Assembly (NCBI RefSeq): GCF_015594625.1
Contig: NZ_JADNRQ010000001.1
Span: forward strand, 62,001 to 126,000
Source of the DNA: Desulfallas sp. Bu1-1
GTDB taxonomy: Bacteria; Bacillota; Desulfotomaculia; Desulfotomaculales; Desulfallaceae
Reading direction: 5' to 3'
Length of the DNA stretch: 64,000 nt
Shown here: one piece after another, positions 9,418 to 18,512 of the stretch
How positions within the stretch are numbered: the stretch's first letter is position 1
Layout: each line of letters starts with the position of its first letter
Notes under the pieces: model-generated
Told to the model about the DNA's origin: nothing
Seen by the model: only the letters and a program-made list of their open reading frames with translations
Database searches by the model: none
Translations under genes and position numbers: made by a program

Positions 9418-10341
9418 CTACCCCTTTATTTCAATTGAATAAATAAATAAAATTAATATTAAAACCAAAAATAAAATACAGGCGATAACAGGTAACAAAA
9501 CTACAAACACAAAATATACCTTTTCCTCTAACTCGAAATACCACAATCCCTTTGAATTTTCTTCAAGATAATAAATTCTAGGTCCAAACAAGTAACGAAA
9601 AGGCGGGAGCTTAGACCACAACTCCGTATTTCTTTGCTCGTAAATGAATAAATTGTTATATAGCGGCAACCAATTTAAGTAATAAGCTTCCAGTCTTGCA
9701 GGGTAAGCTACTTCACCATAAAAACAGGGCTTAATGTCGGATGCAGTTCCATCCAATAGTGCTTTTCGTATTTCCTGAACACCAATCAGCGTACCATTCT
9801 TTTTATAACTGACGTTGAAAGTAGGATCAAATATGACCCACTTTCCGCCTATTAATACTTCGGTAGTTACATGAGTATCCTTATTATTTAATAGACTGCG
9901 GACCAGTTGAATTTGTCTGGTTTGAAAGCCAAGTGAATTTAAAGCCTCTCCAAATATTTGGCTCATGGCACCACAAGAAAGGCCTTCACCGTTTCTGGCC
10001 AATTGCAGGGCTTCCCGGGCTGACCCGGGAGATGACACACCTGCTTTGTTAACTTGGTTCATAATCCACTTCATTACCTGGACAACCTGTTGCTCATCGC
10101 TGCCATGATTAAGACCGGCCCCGGCTAACTCTTGCCTGAACCAGATTGCATCCGAATAACTTGTTAGAGGTTGGCTGCGCCCGAGTTCGTCAAAAGTACG
10201 GGTGTCAACTGCATGAAAGCGAGCAAAAAACCCATATTTTCTGAGAGTATAGAGACCCCAGGCATCCAATAATGAAACCGAAAAGATCAAGAGCAAAACA
10301 ATACCGGTTAAATATTTTAACCGCAACGTTTGTTTAGCCAA
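9418..10341 (-). CDS. Membrane-anchored transglutaminase-like protein
   Basis: A 307-residue protein with a membrane segment near each end (about 10-28 and 275-300) and a transglutaminase/papain-like core between them. A complete catalytic triad can be read: C123 in GLSCGAMSQ, H157 in DTHVTTEVLIGG and D172 in WVIFDPTFN. The topology places the core on one face of the membrane, probably outside. Transglutaminase-like domains act as transferases, proteases or amidases; in polysaccharide loci their role is not settled. It overlaps the upstream glycosyltransferase by 25 bases, showing cotranscription and coupling. The fold assignment is good; the reaction is unknown. Confidence 0.75.
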   Translation of the reverse strand: MAKQTLRLKYLTGIVLLLIFSVSLLDAWGLYTLRKYGFFARFHAVDTRTFDELGRSQPLTSYSDAIWFRQELAGAGLNHGSDEQQVVQVMKWIMNQVNKAGVSSPGSAREALQLARNGEGLSCGAMSQIFGEALNSLGFQTRQIQLVRSLLNNKDTHVTTEVLIGGKWVIFDPTFNVSYKKNGTLIGVQEIRKALLDGTASDIKPCFYGEVAYPARLEAYYLNWLPLYNNLFIYEQRNTELWSKLPPFRYLFGPRIYYLEENSKGLWYFELEEKVYFVFVVLLPVIACILFLVLILILFIYSIEIKG

Positions 10342-11924
10342 TTGATAATCCTCCTGGTGTGTTCACTCCATGTATATCTGTTCATCACCTCATGTCTGGC
10401 ATTCCGACCCAGTCTGTCCCCGAGTTGTTTATCATCCAGCAGCGTTTTTAAGCCCAGCATGAGCGATTCCACATCTCCCGGCTTAACCAGCCAGGCAGTA
10501 TGATTGTGCTTGAGCACCTCGCCGATTTGCTCCAGGTCTGACGCCACGATCCCTTTGCCCATCGCCATGTACTCGAATAATTTCGTGGGCGAGCCAAAAA
10601 AAGGGGTGCCGTCGGGATTGGGCACGTGGGGAGAAGCCAGGATGTCGCAGGCCGCCAGGTGAGCCGGTCCTTCTTCCTGGGGAATGAGCCCGGTGAGGAT
10701 ACAGGCATCCGTTATATTGAACTTTTTAACAATATCTATTACCCGCGGCATCGCTGGCCCGTCCCCGATCATGAGAAGCCGTACCTGCCTCCGGTACACC
10801 GGAAACTCCCGGAGCAGGCGTCCAAAGGCTTCCGCCAGCACCTCCGCCCCGTGCCACCTGCCAAATGTGCCGATAAAACCAATCACTGTTTGGCCGGCCA
10901 AATTATATCGCCGGCGTACAGCGGAACCATCCACACCGGGCGAATATCGTTCCGGGTCAACGCCGTTGGGATTAACCAGGATTTTGTCGGCGTCAATACC
11001 CCGCGCCACCAACTCATCCTTCATCGGTTGACTGACGACCACCACAACGTCAGCTGCTTTGAGATTCAAGAACTCAATGAGTTCGGATAAGGACTCGTGT
11101 TTTAACGGTTTTCCCCAGTGCCGGTTGATCCAGATTTCCGAGCCGTTGTACTCCAGCACGAAGGGGACGTTGTAAAATTGCGCCAGCTTTACACCCGCGT
11201 AATTGTTGACGCTGTATCTCTGGTAAATAAATGAAATTTTTTTATTGCCTAAAAGTTTACGGGCTGCTGTTTCCAGGGTTTGATTATAGAAAAAGCCGGG
11301 GAGTTCTTTAAAATCCCAGCCGGAGTTGTCCGGTAAAACAATATGGGTTTCTATATCTTTTCTGACTGTGGGGATGATATCAGTGGTTAAAAAAACGGGT
11401 TTTCCGGTAAACTCGTCCAAGTGGTTTAAAACTCCCGCAATATGCCCGACGGACCCTCCCGAGCGGATGCCAAACCATAAATCAGTTCGCAGGTAGACCG
11501 GGGTTGCCGATAAATCCAAGACTTTAGATGTAGATGCCCGGGTAAAACATTCACCGGATAGTTGTTCGATTTCACGGTGTATGCAATGTATTGAGATGAA
11601 TTTTTGTACCAAATCTCTTATTAAGTGCCAAAATAGTTTAACAAGAAATGGTATTGTAATCGACTGGTAGCGCCCTTGTTCATCTTCAAAGCAGCAAACC
11701 CTTCGGCTTAACAGGCGTATTAATATTGCCGTTATAAAAGGCTTGGATAAGACCTCCAGGCGGTAGGTTAACAGTTTTACCTCCTGATAGCAAAAAAGAT
11801 GTCTTAAAAAGACCCCTCGTGCAATCCAATTCTTAATTTCTTCAAATGTTATAACAGTGCAATGAGAAGAAGGTTTAGGCTTTTGAAGTGCATTTTTCAA
11901 AATAATAATTCTTAAAACAGACAT
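10317..11924 (-). CDS. GT4 glycosyltransferase with long N-terminal extension
   Basis: A 535-residue protein. Residues about 170-535 form a GT4 glycosyltransferase: SGGSVGHIAGVLNHL as the N-terminal glycine-rich loop, VIGFIGTFGRWHGAE beginning the second Rossmann half, and SPTKLFEYMAMGKGIVASDL as the donor-binding segment. The first 150 or so residues are rich in Ile, Leu, Phe and Arg with short hydrophobic stretches and match no domain I recognise; they may be a membrane-contact region or a degenerate extra domain. The ATG at 11924 follows the upstream methyltransferase by 15 bases. Probably adds one sugar of the repeat unit on the cytoplasmic face. Confidence 0.82.
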   Translation of the reverse strand: MSVLRIIILKNALQKPKPSSHCTVITFEEIKNWIARGVFLRHLFCYQEVKLLTYRLEVLSKPFITAILIRLLSRRVCCFEDEQGRYQSITIPFLVKLFWHLIRDLVQKFISIHCIHREIEQLSGECFTRASTSKVLDLSATPVYLRTDLWFGIRSGGSVGHIAGVLNHLDEFTGKPVFLTTDIIPTVRKDIETHIVLPDNSGWDFKELPGFFYNQTLETAARKLLGNKKISFIYQRYSVNNYAGVKLAQFYNVPFVLEYNGSEIWINRHWGKPLKHESLSELIEFLNLKAADVVVVVSQPMKDELVARGIDADKILVNPNGVDPERYSPGVDGSAVRRRYNLAGQTVIGFIGTFGRWHGAEVLAEAFGRLLREFPVYRRQVRLLMIGDGPAMPRVIDIVKKFNITDACILTGLIPQEEGPAHLAACDILASPHVPNPDGTPFFGSPTKLFEYMAMGKGIVASDLEQIGEVLKHNHTAWLVKPGDVESLMLGLKTLLDDKQLGDRLGRNARHEVMNRYTWSEHTRRIINWLNKRCG

Positions 11925-11939
11925 ATAATTATCGCCTGC

Positions 11940-12665
11940 TTAATCACCGGGTTTTTTAATTAATGCAATCAAGCACCAGCCTTCATAAAGGCCTTTCATG
12001 AAGAAGGATCCCCAAAAACCCAACAAATTAATTAGTAATGCTTTTGGAGAGCAACTCAACCAAAGCCTGGGCAACCATCCTCCCGGAAGTATTTGTTTAA
12101 CCTGCAATCCGGACTGTTCGCAAATTAGTCTTAATTCATCTTCGGTAACCGGATTAATGTGTCCATAATGACGGTCATAGTCTTCAAATTGATGAAACCG
12201 TCCTTTTAAGAAAAAATTTATCCTTGAGTACCATGATGTTACGTTAGGTGTTGAAATTAATATCCACCCTCCTGGCTTGACCAGGCTTTTTAAGTTTCGG
12301 ATAAACTGCCAGGGATTTTCAACATGCTCAATAACTTCAATTCCAAGGACCAAATCAAATGATTCAAGGTATTTTTGCTGGAAAGATATAATTTGAGAGT
12401 TATTATTAAAATCCAGTCGTTCAAATGGTACACTGGCCTTAAAACTTTCTTGTTCTATATCCACTGCAAATACTCTGTATCCAAGATCATGAATACGTTG
12501 AGAAAAAGCGCCTTCACCAGCACCATAATCCAAAATATTCGACCCTTTCGGCAAAAAGGAACAAATAATATTGGCCAGTTGATCATGCAAAAAGGTATCC
12601 GCCTTTATGCGGATACCTTTATAATATTGAATCGGTTTAGATTTCAAAAATGATATGTTTCTCAT
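11940..12665 (-). CDS. Class I SAM-dependent methyltransferase (UbiG-like)
   Basis: A 241-residue protein with a Rossmann-like methyltransferase fold: motif I ILDYGAGEGAFSQ (about 45-57), motif II FAVDIE, and a motif IV-V region LVLGIEVIEHVENP, then PGGWILISTPN. The HxxNPVTEDEL segment after the core is common in polysaccharide-locus methyltransferases of this type. A hydrophobic C-terminal stretch (about 205-230) may associate with the membrane. Its ATG overlaps the stop of the upstream methyltransferase by four bases (ATGA), showing translational coupling. It likely O-methylates a glycan residue or terminal group; the substrate is not determinable. Confidence 0.82.
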   Translation of the reverse strand: MRNISFLKSKPIQYYKGIRIKADTFLHDQLANIICSFLPKGSNILDYGAGEGAFSQRIHDLGYRVFAVDIEQESFKASVPFERLDFNNNSQIISFQQKYLESFDLVLGIEVIEHVENPWQFIRNLKSLVKPGGWILISTPNVTSWYSRINFFLKGRFHQFEDYDRHYGHINPVTEDELRLICEQSGLQVKQILPGGWLPRLWLSCSPKALLINLLGFWGSFFMKGLYEGWCLIALIKKPGD

Positions 12666-13402
12666 TTTTCAAACACCAACAAATGCTGTAAGGAAACATT
12701 TGATTGTTTACCATAAAAGTAATTCATTAATAAAAATTCTAATGGATAGTCTAGATAAATAGATATGAAATCTCTGAATATTGGAAAAAATGGCAGTTTC
12801 CTTCGAAATAAGTTAAAACAATGAGCAGATTTATGTATTAAACGCATACCATATTTCTTAAATAGCTTTTCCCACTCTAAAACACTTAAGCTAAAAACGT
12901 GAGGAGAGGGGTCTTTCCAGGTGGCTTCAAGAATAAATACATTACCACCCGATTTTAAAACCCTTGCAATTTCAGCTATGGCTTTTTCTTTGAGTTGGTC
13001 AGGTAAATGCATTAATACAGTTATTGAATTAACGAAATCAAAACACTGATCTTCATACGGCATGCAAGTTATTGAGCCTACGTGAGCATCAAGACCTTGA
13101 TTTTGGCATGCGTGCACTGCGGATTCCGACAAGTCGATACCTACAGCTTGTGCACCATATCTTTTTTTATAGAACGACAACCAACGTCCCCTCCCGCAAC
13201 CAATATCTAATACCTTTTTACCCTTAAAAGATATTTTTTCATGGGTAAAATACTTATTTAAAGCATATTTTTGTATGTTGTCATAAAATGCATTAAAATA
13301 AGCAGGCTTATCAGGAAAGCAAACAGCTGCCAAGTCGTCCGTAATTTTCATATGAACGTTGTTCCAGTAATGCTCGTATTCTTCACTATTTAATTTCCTC
13401 AC
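12662..13402 (-). CDS. Class I SAM-dependent methyltransferase
   Basis: A 246-residue methyltransferase. Motif I is VLDIGCGRGRWLSFY (about 66-80), followed by GIDLSESAV, DFVNSITVLMHLP and RVLKSGGNVFILE, the normal order of SAM-binding and catalytic-face motifs (methyltransf_11 type). The C-terminal 60 residues are basic and aromatic with weak similarity to anything I know. It is the middle of three consecutive methyltransferases and is coupled to the next by a four-base overlap; 55 bases separate it from the preceding one. The AT-rich composition of this stretch relative to the flanks suggests recent transfer. Probably a glycan-modifying enzyme. Confidence 0.8.
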   Translation of the reverse strand: MRKLNSEEYEHYWNNVHMKITDDLAAVCFPDKPAYFNAFYDNIQKYALNKYFTHEKISFKGKKVLDIGCGRGRWLSFYKKRYGAQAVGIDLSESAVHACQNQGLDAHVGSITCMPYEDQCFDFVNSITVLMHLPDQLKEKAIAEIARVLKSGGNVFILEATWKDPSPHVFSLSVLEWEKLFKKYGMRLIHKSAHCFNLFRRKLPFFPIFRDFISIYLDYPLEFLLMNYFYGKQSNVSLQHLLVFEK

Positions 13403-13457
13403 GTCTTATGCGCCTCCAGTTTTTATACTAAGTTCGGCACATACTATCAATCATTAA

Positions 13458-14300
13458 TTATTTTTTTGCTATAACAAGCATGTTGGATGATAGCTGGTTT
13501 ATAAACGGCAACTTGCTTTTTTCGTCGTAGATTACTGATGCTTGGTAACCATATTCTTTTAAACATTTTCTTAGTTGTCGAAAACTTTTTATGTTTATAT
13601 GAGTTTGATCATAATATATTTGTTCAACTGTTCTTTCAAAGCCTCTCCAGCGTTTAAACAGTCGTAAATATGTTTTCGCAGCTTTTTGAAAAAAGTTTGT
13701 ATCAGTATCATTGCATATGGCTAAGCCATTGGGGGTATGAATAATAACCTCGCCACCAGTAACCAAAACACTGCTGATATTCTTAAACAGGGTTTTCAAT
13801 TCTGCGTCCGAAAGATGTTCAATTATGTCATTAAGAACAACAAAATCAAATATAAATTGGTTATCCATATTTAACACATCTGCACAAAGGAAGTGACACA
13901 TATTTAATCCGGATTTGGCAAGCTTGGCATTGGCCTCCTTTATGGCTTTCCGGGAAAAATCCATGCCAACCACATATTTTACTCCCTGTGCAGCTATGGC
14001 TAATGCAAAATCTCCACTTCCACAACCCACATCCAGTATTCTGCTATGTATTGTGAGCCTTGGGATTAAGTATTCATAAGAGTATTTATTGTATGTGTGT
14101 ATTTTGTATTTATTGTTAATTATTAAATAAGTTTCCAAGGAGTTGATTTTAGCTGCGTAATTATCATCATACAGATCGGCAACATCACTTGAATTAAGAT
14201 AATGCCTGTATGAATTAAAAAATTTATTCAGTAAAATTGAAGCCTCGGGCTGTCCAACTTTATTCACAAAATATTCGATTTGTTGTTTTGTTAGCTTCAT
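13458..14300 (-). CDS. Class I SAM-dependent methyltransferase
   Basis: A 280-residue methyltransferase with an N-terminal helical region (about 1-85) before the SAM fold. Motif I is ILDVGCGSGDFALAIA (about 98-113), then GMDFSRKAI, DFVVLNDIIEHLSDAE and GGEVIIHTPNG. The helical start may bind acceptor or partner. The ATG at 14300 lies inside the last 41 bases of the flippase reading frame, so the two genes are read in overlapping frames. It is the first of the three methyltransferases to be transcribed and shares their low GC. A role in glycan methylation is inferred from the neighbourhood. Confidence 0.8.
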   Translation of the reverse strand: MKLTKQQIEYFVNKVGQPEASILLNKFFNSYRHYLNSSDVADLYDDNYAAKINSLETYLIINNKYKIHTYNKYSYEYLIPRLTIHSRILDVGCGSGDFALAIAAQGVKYVVGMDFSRKAIKEANAKLAKSGLNMCHFLCADVLNMDNQFIFDFVVLNDIIEHLSDAELKTLFKNISSVLVTGGEVIIHTPNGLAICNDTDTNFFQKAAKTYLRLFKRWRGFERTVEQIYYDQTHINIKSFRQLRKCLKEYGYQASVIYDEKSKLPFINQLSSNMLVIAKK

Positions 14301-15551
14301 AGTTACTTACTCCCCTGGTTTTTAAACCGATCAATAATGCTACAAAAAAATAACTTAACGAAGACGCTATGGAAGCACCATTAATTCCAATTAATATGAC
14401 GTTTATAAATACATAATTTAGCAGTATATTAAGCAAGCAACCACAAACAGCAACTTTTGCAACAAATGATGCCATATTTCTATTATAAGTTAGCGTATTG
14501 GATAACAGTTTTGAAACGGACCAGGCTACTACACCAGGAATAAGTAAGATAAGCGACCACGCAGCATTACGGTAAGCCTCACCATATAAAATCAGAATCA
14601 CCGGGTAAGCCACTGCAGCCAGTAATATGCCCGACCCGCCACTGATCAAAAGTTGTATTTTAGAAAGATGCTTTGATAGCACATAGCTCTCTTCAGCACT
14701 CGCAGAACTTATTTTGTATAGCGCAGCGGAGATTATCGCACCGTCTAAAAAAAAAGCATTTCCGCCCAGCGAACACTAACGGCATATATTCCCACCGCTT
14801 TTGTTCCCAGCCAGTAATTTATCATTACCTGGTCAATTTTGAAATGCATTATGTTTGCGATAAACCCAACATAGATCACCAAACCATACCGCAGGCTTTT
14901 TCGGGCCAAGTTAAGACTTGCTTTAACCTTCCTCTCGTGTTTGCACAGGATAATAAAAGCAACGATTCCGTTAATAACACCTAGCATAGCAGTTAGTCTT
15001 ATAATGTTTTCGACATCCAACCTGTTGGAAGCCCACAGGGTTACAATTGCCAGGATATTAACAACTGTAATATATAACCCGATTCGGTAAGTTACTACAG
15101 CTCGATTAATTCCGGTCAAAATATTTGACCAAATTATCCGGTAATAAGCTGCCGGGGCCCAAAAAAAGGCCAGCAAGATGATCCAATCCTGTAAACCGGG
15201 GAAAATCCTTTTCCAACCGGGTAGACCAAGCCACCCGGTTATGGCAGTTAAACAACCCATTACCAGTACAAATATAAGCCCTGTCCCGTGGGTTTTACTG
15301 ACCGGCTCGCCTTTGTTGGCTAAATAGTATAGAAGACCACTACCAAAGCCTAGCAACCCAAACTCAACAATAAATGAGCTCAGTAAGTTAAAGAGGTCAA
15401 AGATGCCTTTGTTGGCCGGGCCAAGAGTTCGTGCCACAATAATGCTCCCAACCAAACCCAAGCCAAGTGACAAAAACTGAATAGCGTATATCTGCAAAGC
15501 ATCTCTTTGTATTGTACCGCCTGCAAGGAGATTTTTTACTTTATTAACCAT
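14260..15551 (-). pseudogene. Wzx-type polysaccharide flippase, split by a frameshift in an A9 tract
   Basis: Two consecutive reading frames encode the halves of one flippase (MATE-like polysaccharide transporter). The N-terminal frame (15551 to 14745, 268 codons) begins with the family's RDALQIYAIQFLSLGLG and IVARTLGPANKGIFDL segments and stops at TAG right after RWAEMLFF. The C-terminal part (to 14260) continues in the -1/+2 frame with membrane segments including GIGGINGASIA-like turns. Adding one base to the nine-A run at 14747-14755 joins the frames through LDGAIISAALYKISSASAEE with no stop, giving about 430 residues, the normal Wzx length. It could be a real mutation, a phase-variable or slippage-read gene, or a sequencing error. 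The start overlaps the upstream glycosyltransferase by eight bases. Confidence 0.8.
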
Positions 15552-16617
15552 TGGAACCTCTACCGGAGTTTATGATGTTTATTATTGCCGCCAAATTAGC
15601 CTCCGCTTCCTGGCGAAAATGCTCCGCCCACTTATGGATATCCTGTCCGGAGGGAGTATATAAAGCTTTTTTAATTTGTTGAACCAGCTCTTTTACGTTT
15701 CCGCAATCATATAACAGCATCCCTCGTGTTTCCCCAACCCTTGTTGCTACAACGGGGGTGCCGCACCAAAGCGATTCTACTCTGGAAAGGCCGTAGCTTT
15801 CGAAATCAACCCCCCTGACAAAAACATTGCTTCTTTTTAAAATCTGCAACACTTGTGAACGTGGAATGTCTGTTAGGACAGTAATCCATTCCCTCTGCTT
15901 TAATACTTTAGATTTATAATTTTTGTCCCCGGTAAAAGATGCATTGATAAAAACCAGTCCAATATCATCCTCTGTCTCTTTACGAATTTTCTCTACAGCA
16001 TTTGCAACGTGTTTGAATCCATAGGTCGGAGTAAATGCGCCGATGCAACATACCGTTTTTCTATGATGCGCTATTGCTTGCTCGATTTCAACAGGTAAGG
16101 GGGTATTAAAAGTTTGAGGAGGAATTGGCAGCAAACTTTTTATAAGTAAGACCTTTTGTTTAACCTTGATGTTGTTTCGTAACCAGGAGTACAGATCTTC
16201 ACTGACTACAATAAGTTCATCAATAAATTTAATTGCTGCATGGAAAACAAACTTCTGGACAAATGCAAAATGTTTATATCGTGACGGTAGTGACCCATCA
16301 TGTATGATTTTTATCCACCTGAATCTTTTTAACATCTTAATTAATAGCCATGCCAGGGTGGCTTTTATTGAAGGATATTCCAAAAAGAAGCTGCACGAAT
16401 CTAAACAGGTATCTTTCTTCGTGATTTTGAAGAAATTTTTATACACACTGGTGAAACTCGGTTGCACATAATCAATCGCTGTGCCGTCTTGTCGATATAT
16501 TTTAAGGTTGCAATCAAACCCAACTTCAATAAGAAACTCATTTAGAGCATGAACATATATTGATACCCCGCCATATGGCGGAGGGTAAGGGCCGAATAAA
16601 AAAATTTTTTTATTCAT
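15544..16617 (-). CDS. GT4 glycosyltransferase
   Basis: A GT-B glycosyltransferase of 357 residues. The N-terminal half starts IFLFGPYPPPYGGVSIYVHAL with the conserved GG-V-Y loop; the C-terminal half has VCCIGAFTPTYGFKHVANAV and FVRGVDFESYGLSRVESLWCGTPVVATRVGETRG, the donor-binding EX-type region (shown in part). The ATG at 16617 overlaps the asnB stop by the four-base ATGA; an upstream ATG at 16638 in the same frame lies within asnB and is less likely. It probably adds a sugar to the lipid-linked repeat unit before export. Donor and linkage cannot be told. Confidence 0.84.
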   Translation of the reverse strand: MNKKIFLFGPYPPPYGGVSIYVHALNEFLIEVGFDCNLKIYRQDGTAIDYVQPSFTSVYKNFFKITKKDTCLDSCSFFLEYPSIKATLAWLLIKMLKRFRWIKIIHDGSLPSRYKHFAFVQKFVFHAAIKFIDELIVVSEDLYSWLRNNIKVKQKVLLIKSLLPIPPQTFNTPLPVEIEQAIAHHRKTVCCIGAFTPTYGFKHVANAVEKIRKETEDDIGLVFINASFTGDKNYKSKVLKQREWITVLTDIPRSQVLQILKRSNVFVRGVDFESYGLSRVESLWCGTPVVATRVGETRGMLLYDCGNVKELVQQIKKALYTPSGQDIHKWAEHFRQEAEANLAAIINIINSGRGSNG

Positions 16618-18512
16618 GCCATGTACTCCTTCCACCACAGGGCAAAATTTAACAGATACCAGGCCTGCGGGCCCCGTCCCTGGTCCATTAAACGCTCAAC
16701 CCCGGCCCGGTCCAAATAATCTGTCTGGTTACAGAAGTCATTCAGTTCCTGCCTGGTTTTGTCGCCCAGGCGGTCCAAGAACCATTCATATATCGGCACA
16801 CCAAAGCCCTGTTTCCGGCGGTCGATCAGTTCGTCCGGAATTAAGCCCCGCACGGCTTGCTTGAGAATGTATTTAAGAGTATTGTTTTTTGTCTTTACCC
16901 TTTCCGGAATGCTCATGGCCAATTCCACAAGTTTGTGGTCAAGGAAGGGGACGCGCCCCTCTAAACTGACCCCCATGCTCATTTTATCCACCCGCATCAG
17001 CAGCAACTCCGGGAGTCGCAGGTTCAGGTCGAGGTAAGTCATCCAGTTGAGGTGGGACTTTTCCCGCGCTTTTTCCGTAAAGCGCCGGCGGATGGGCTGC
17101 AGGGCCTCCCAGGAAGTAAGCCTGTTGAACCGCTTGCGCAGGCGGGGAGACAGGAGTAGCTGCTTTTGGGATTCGGTGAAGGCTTCCGCCCCGCCCCAAA
17201 AGATTGGCTGCCCCTTGGCTGCCCGGCGCAGCCATTCGTAGTAAGTGGATTGTTTCTTTCCTAATACCTCCAGTGCCAGGAGCCCCAGGTGTTTGAACAC
17301 CCGGGGGACCGGCAGGTCATCGTAACGCTGCAGCCGGAGCGCGGTTTGCCAGCCGGGATAGCCCCAAAACAGCTCATCCGCTCCTTCCCCCACTTGGCAG
17401 ACGATCACGCCGTTGTTCCGGGCCAGCTTGGAAACGTAGTAGACCGGGACACATACCGGGTCGGCAATGGGTTCGTCTTGCAAGTACACCATTTGGGGCA
17501 GAAAATCGATCAGGTCGTCAATACTGAGCAGCCGCTCATAATATTCGGCCCTGACTTCCTTTGCCATTTTGCGGGCGTAATGCAGTTCGTTTTGGTATGA
17601 CCGGTATGCGCCTTGATAGCCTATGGAAAAAGTTTTGATGGGGCCGCCTTCCCCTTCGGAAAATAACGCCGCATTGGTGCTTGAATCAATCCCGCCGGAA
17701 AGAAAAACCCCCACCGGCACATCGCTGACCTTGCGCAGCTTTACCGCTGTGCGCAGTTCAGCCAAAATCCGCCCGGCGATCTCCTCTTCGGAGACGCCGG
17801 CCAGCGGCGTGGTGTGGTCCAGAACATCCCAGTAGCGGTGCTTGCGGATCCGGCCGTCTTCGCTTACCTGCAGCCAGGTGCCGCCGGGCAGCTTGTGAAT
17901 GCCCTCAAACAGGGTGTGAGGCGCCGGTGCGGTTAAAAAAGAAAGATAATGGTAGAGTGCTTCCTCGTTTACCGCCCGTTTTTGTTCGGGGTCTTCCAGG
18001 AGAGCCTTAATTTCGGAGGCGAAGGTGATGCGGCCGTGGTGGATGCTGTAATACAGCGGCTTGATCCCAATCCGGTCACGGATCAGCCACATTTCCCGCT
18101 CCCTGGCGTCCCATAAGGCGATGGCAAACATGCCCCGAAATTTTTCCAGGCAATTGATGCCCCACTGTTCAAACGCGTGCAGGATAACCTCGGTATCCGA
18201 GTGGTCCGTCTTCCACAGATGCCCGCCTGTTTGTTCCAGCTCCGCGCGTATTTCCGCGTGATTGTAGATCTCGCCATTGAAGGTGACCCACAGTGTAGCA
18301 TCCTCGTTGCACATGGGCTGGGCGGCGGCTGAGGATAAATCGATAATGGCCAGCCGGCGGTGGCCAAGGCCCACCCGGCCGTCCTCCGCCACCCATGTTC
18401 CCGCTCCATCCGGGCCCCGGTGGACCATGGTATCCCGCATGCGGTTAATGTATGGTTCGGTAATCTTAAAACAGCTGTTTTTGAACGTCATTGCACCGGC
18501 GATGCCGCACAT
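16614..18512 (-). CDS. asnB: Asparagine synthetase B, glutamine-hydrolysing
   Basis: A 632-residue amidotransferase. The N-terminal Ntn glutaminase starts MCGIAGAM with catalytic Cys2 and contains HRGPDGAG and GEIYNH; the C-terminal synthetase domain has the ATP pyrophosphatase loop VFLSGGIDSS near residue 270 and the GEGADELFWGY segment. Such AsnB copies inside polysaccharide loci often amidate a sugar acid (for example ManNAcA or GalNAcA to the uronamide) rather than making free asparagine. The WecC-type dehydrogenase two genes upstream supplies a uronic acid, which supports that reading. It touches the upstream oxidoreductase gene at base 18512 and overlaps the downstream glycosyltransferase by four bases, so it is part of one operon. 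Enzyme class is firm, substrate inferred. Confidence 0.9.
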   Translation of the reverse strand: MCGIAGAMTFKNSCFKITEPYINRMRDTMVHRGPDGAGTWVAEDGRVGLGHRRLAIIDLSSAAAQPMCNEDATLWVTFNGEIYNHAEIRAELEQTGGHLWKTDHSDTEVILHAFEQWGINCLEKFRGMFAIALWDAREREMWLIRDRIGIKPLYYSIHHGRITFASEIKALLEDPEQKRAVNEEALYHYLSFLTAPAPHTLFEGIHKLPGGTWLQVSEDGRIRKHRYWDVLDHTTPLAGVSEEEIAGRILAELRTAVKLRKVSDVPVGVFLSGGIDSSTNAALFSEGEGGPIKTFSIGYQGAYRSYQNELHYARKMAKEVRAEYYERLLSIDDLIDFLPQMVYLQDEPIADPVCVPVYYVSKLARNNGVIVCQVGEGADELFWGYPGWQTALRLQRYDDLPVPRVFKHLGLLALEVLGKKQSTYYEWLRRAAKGQPIFWGGAEAFTESQKQLLLSPRLRKRFNRLTSWEALQPIRRRFTEKAREKSHLNWMTYLDLNLRLPELLLMRVDKMSMGVSLEGRVPFLDHKLVELAMSIPERVKTKNNTLKYILKQAVRGLIPDELIDRRKQGFGVPIYEWFLDRLGDKTRQELNDFCNQTDYLDRAGVERLMDQGRGPQAWYLLNFALWWKEYMA

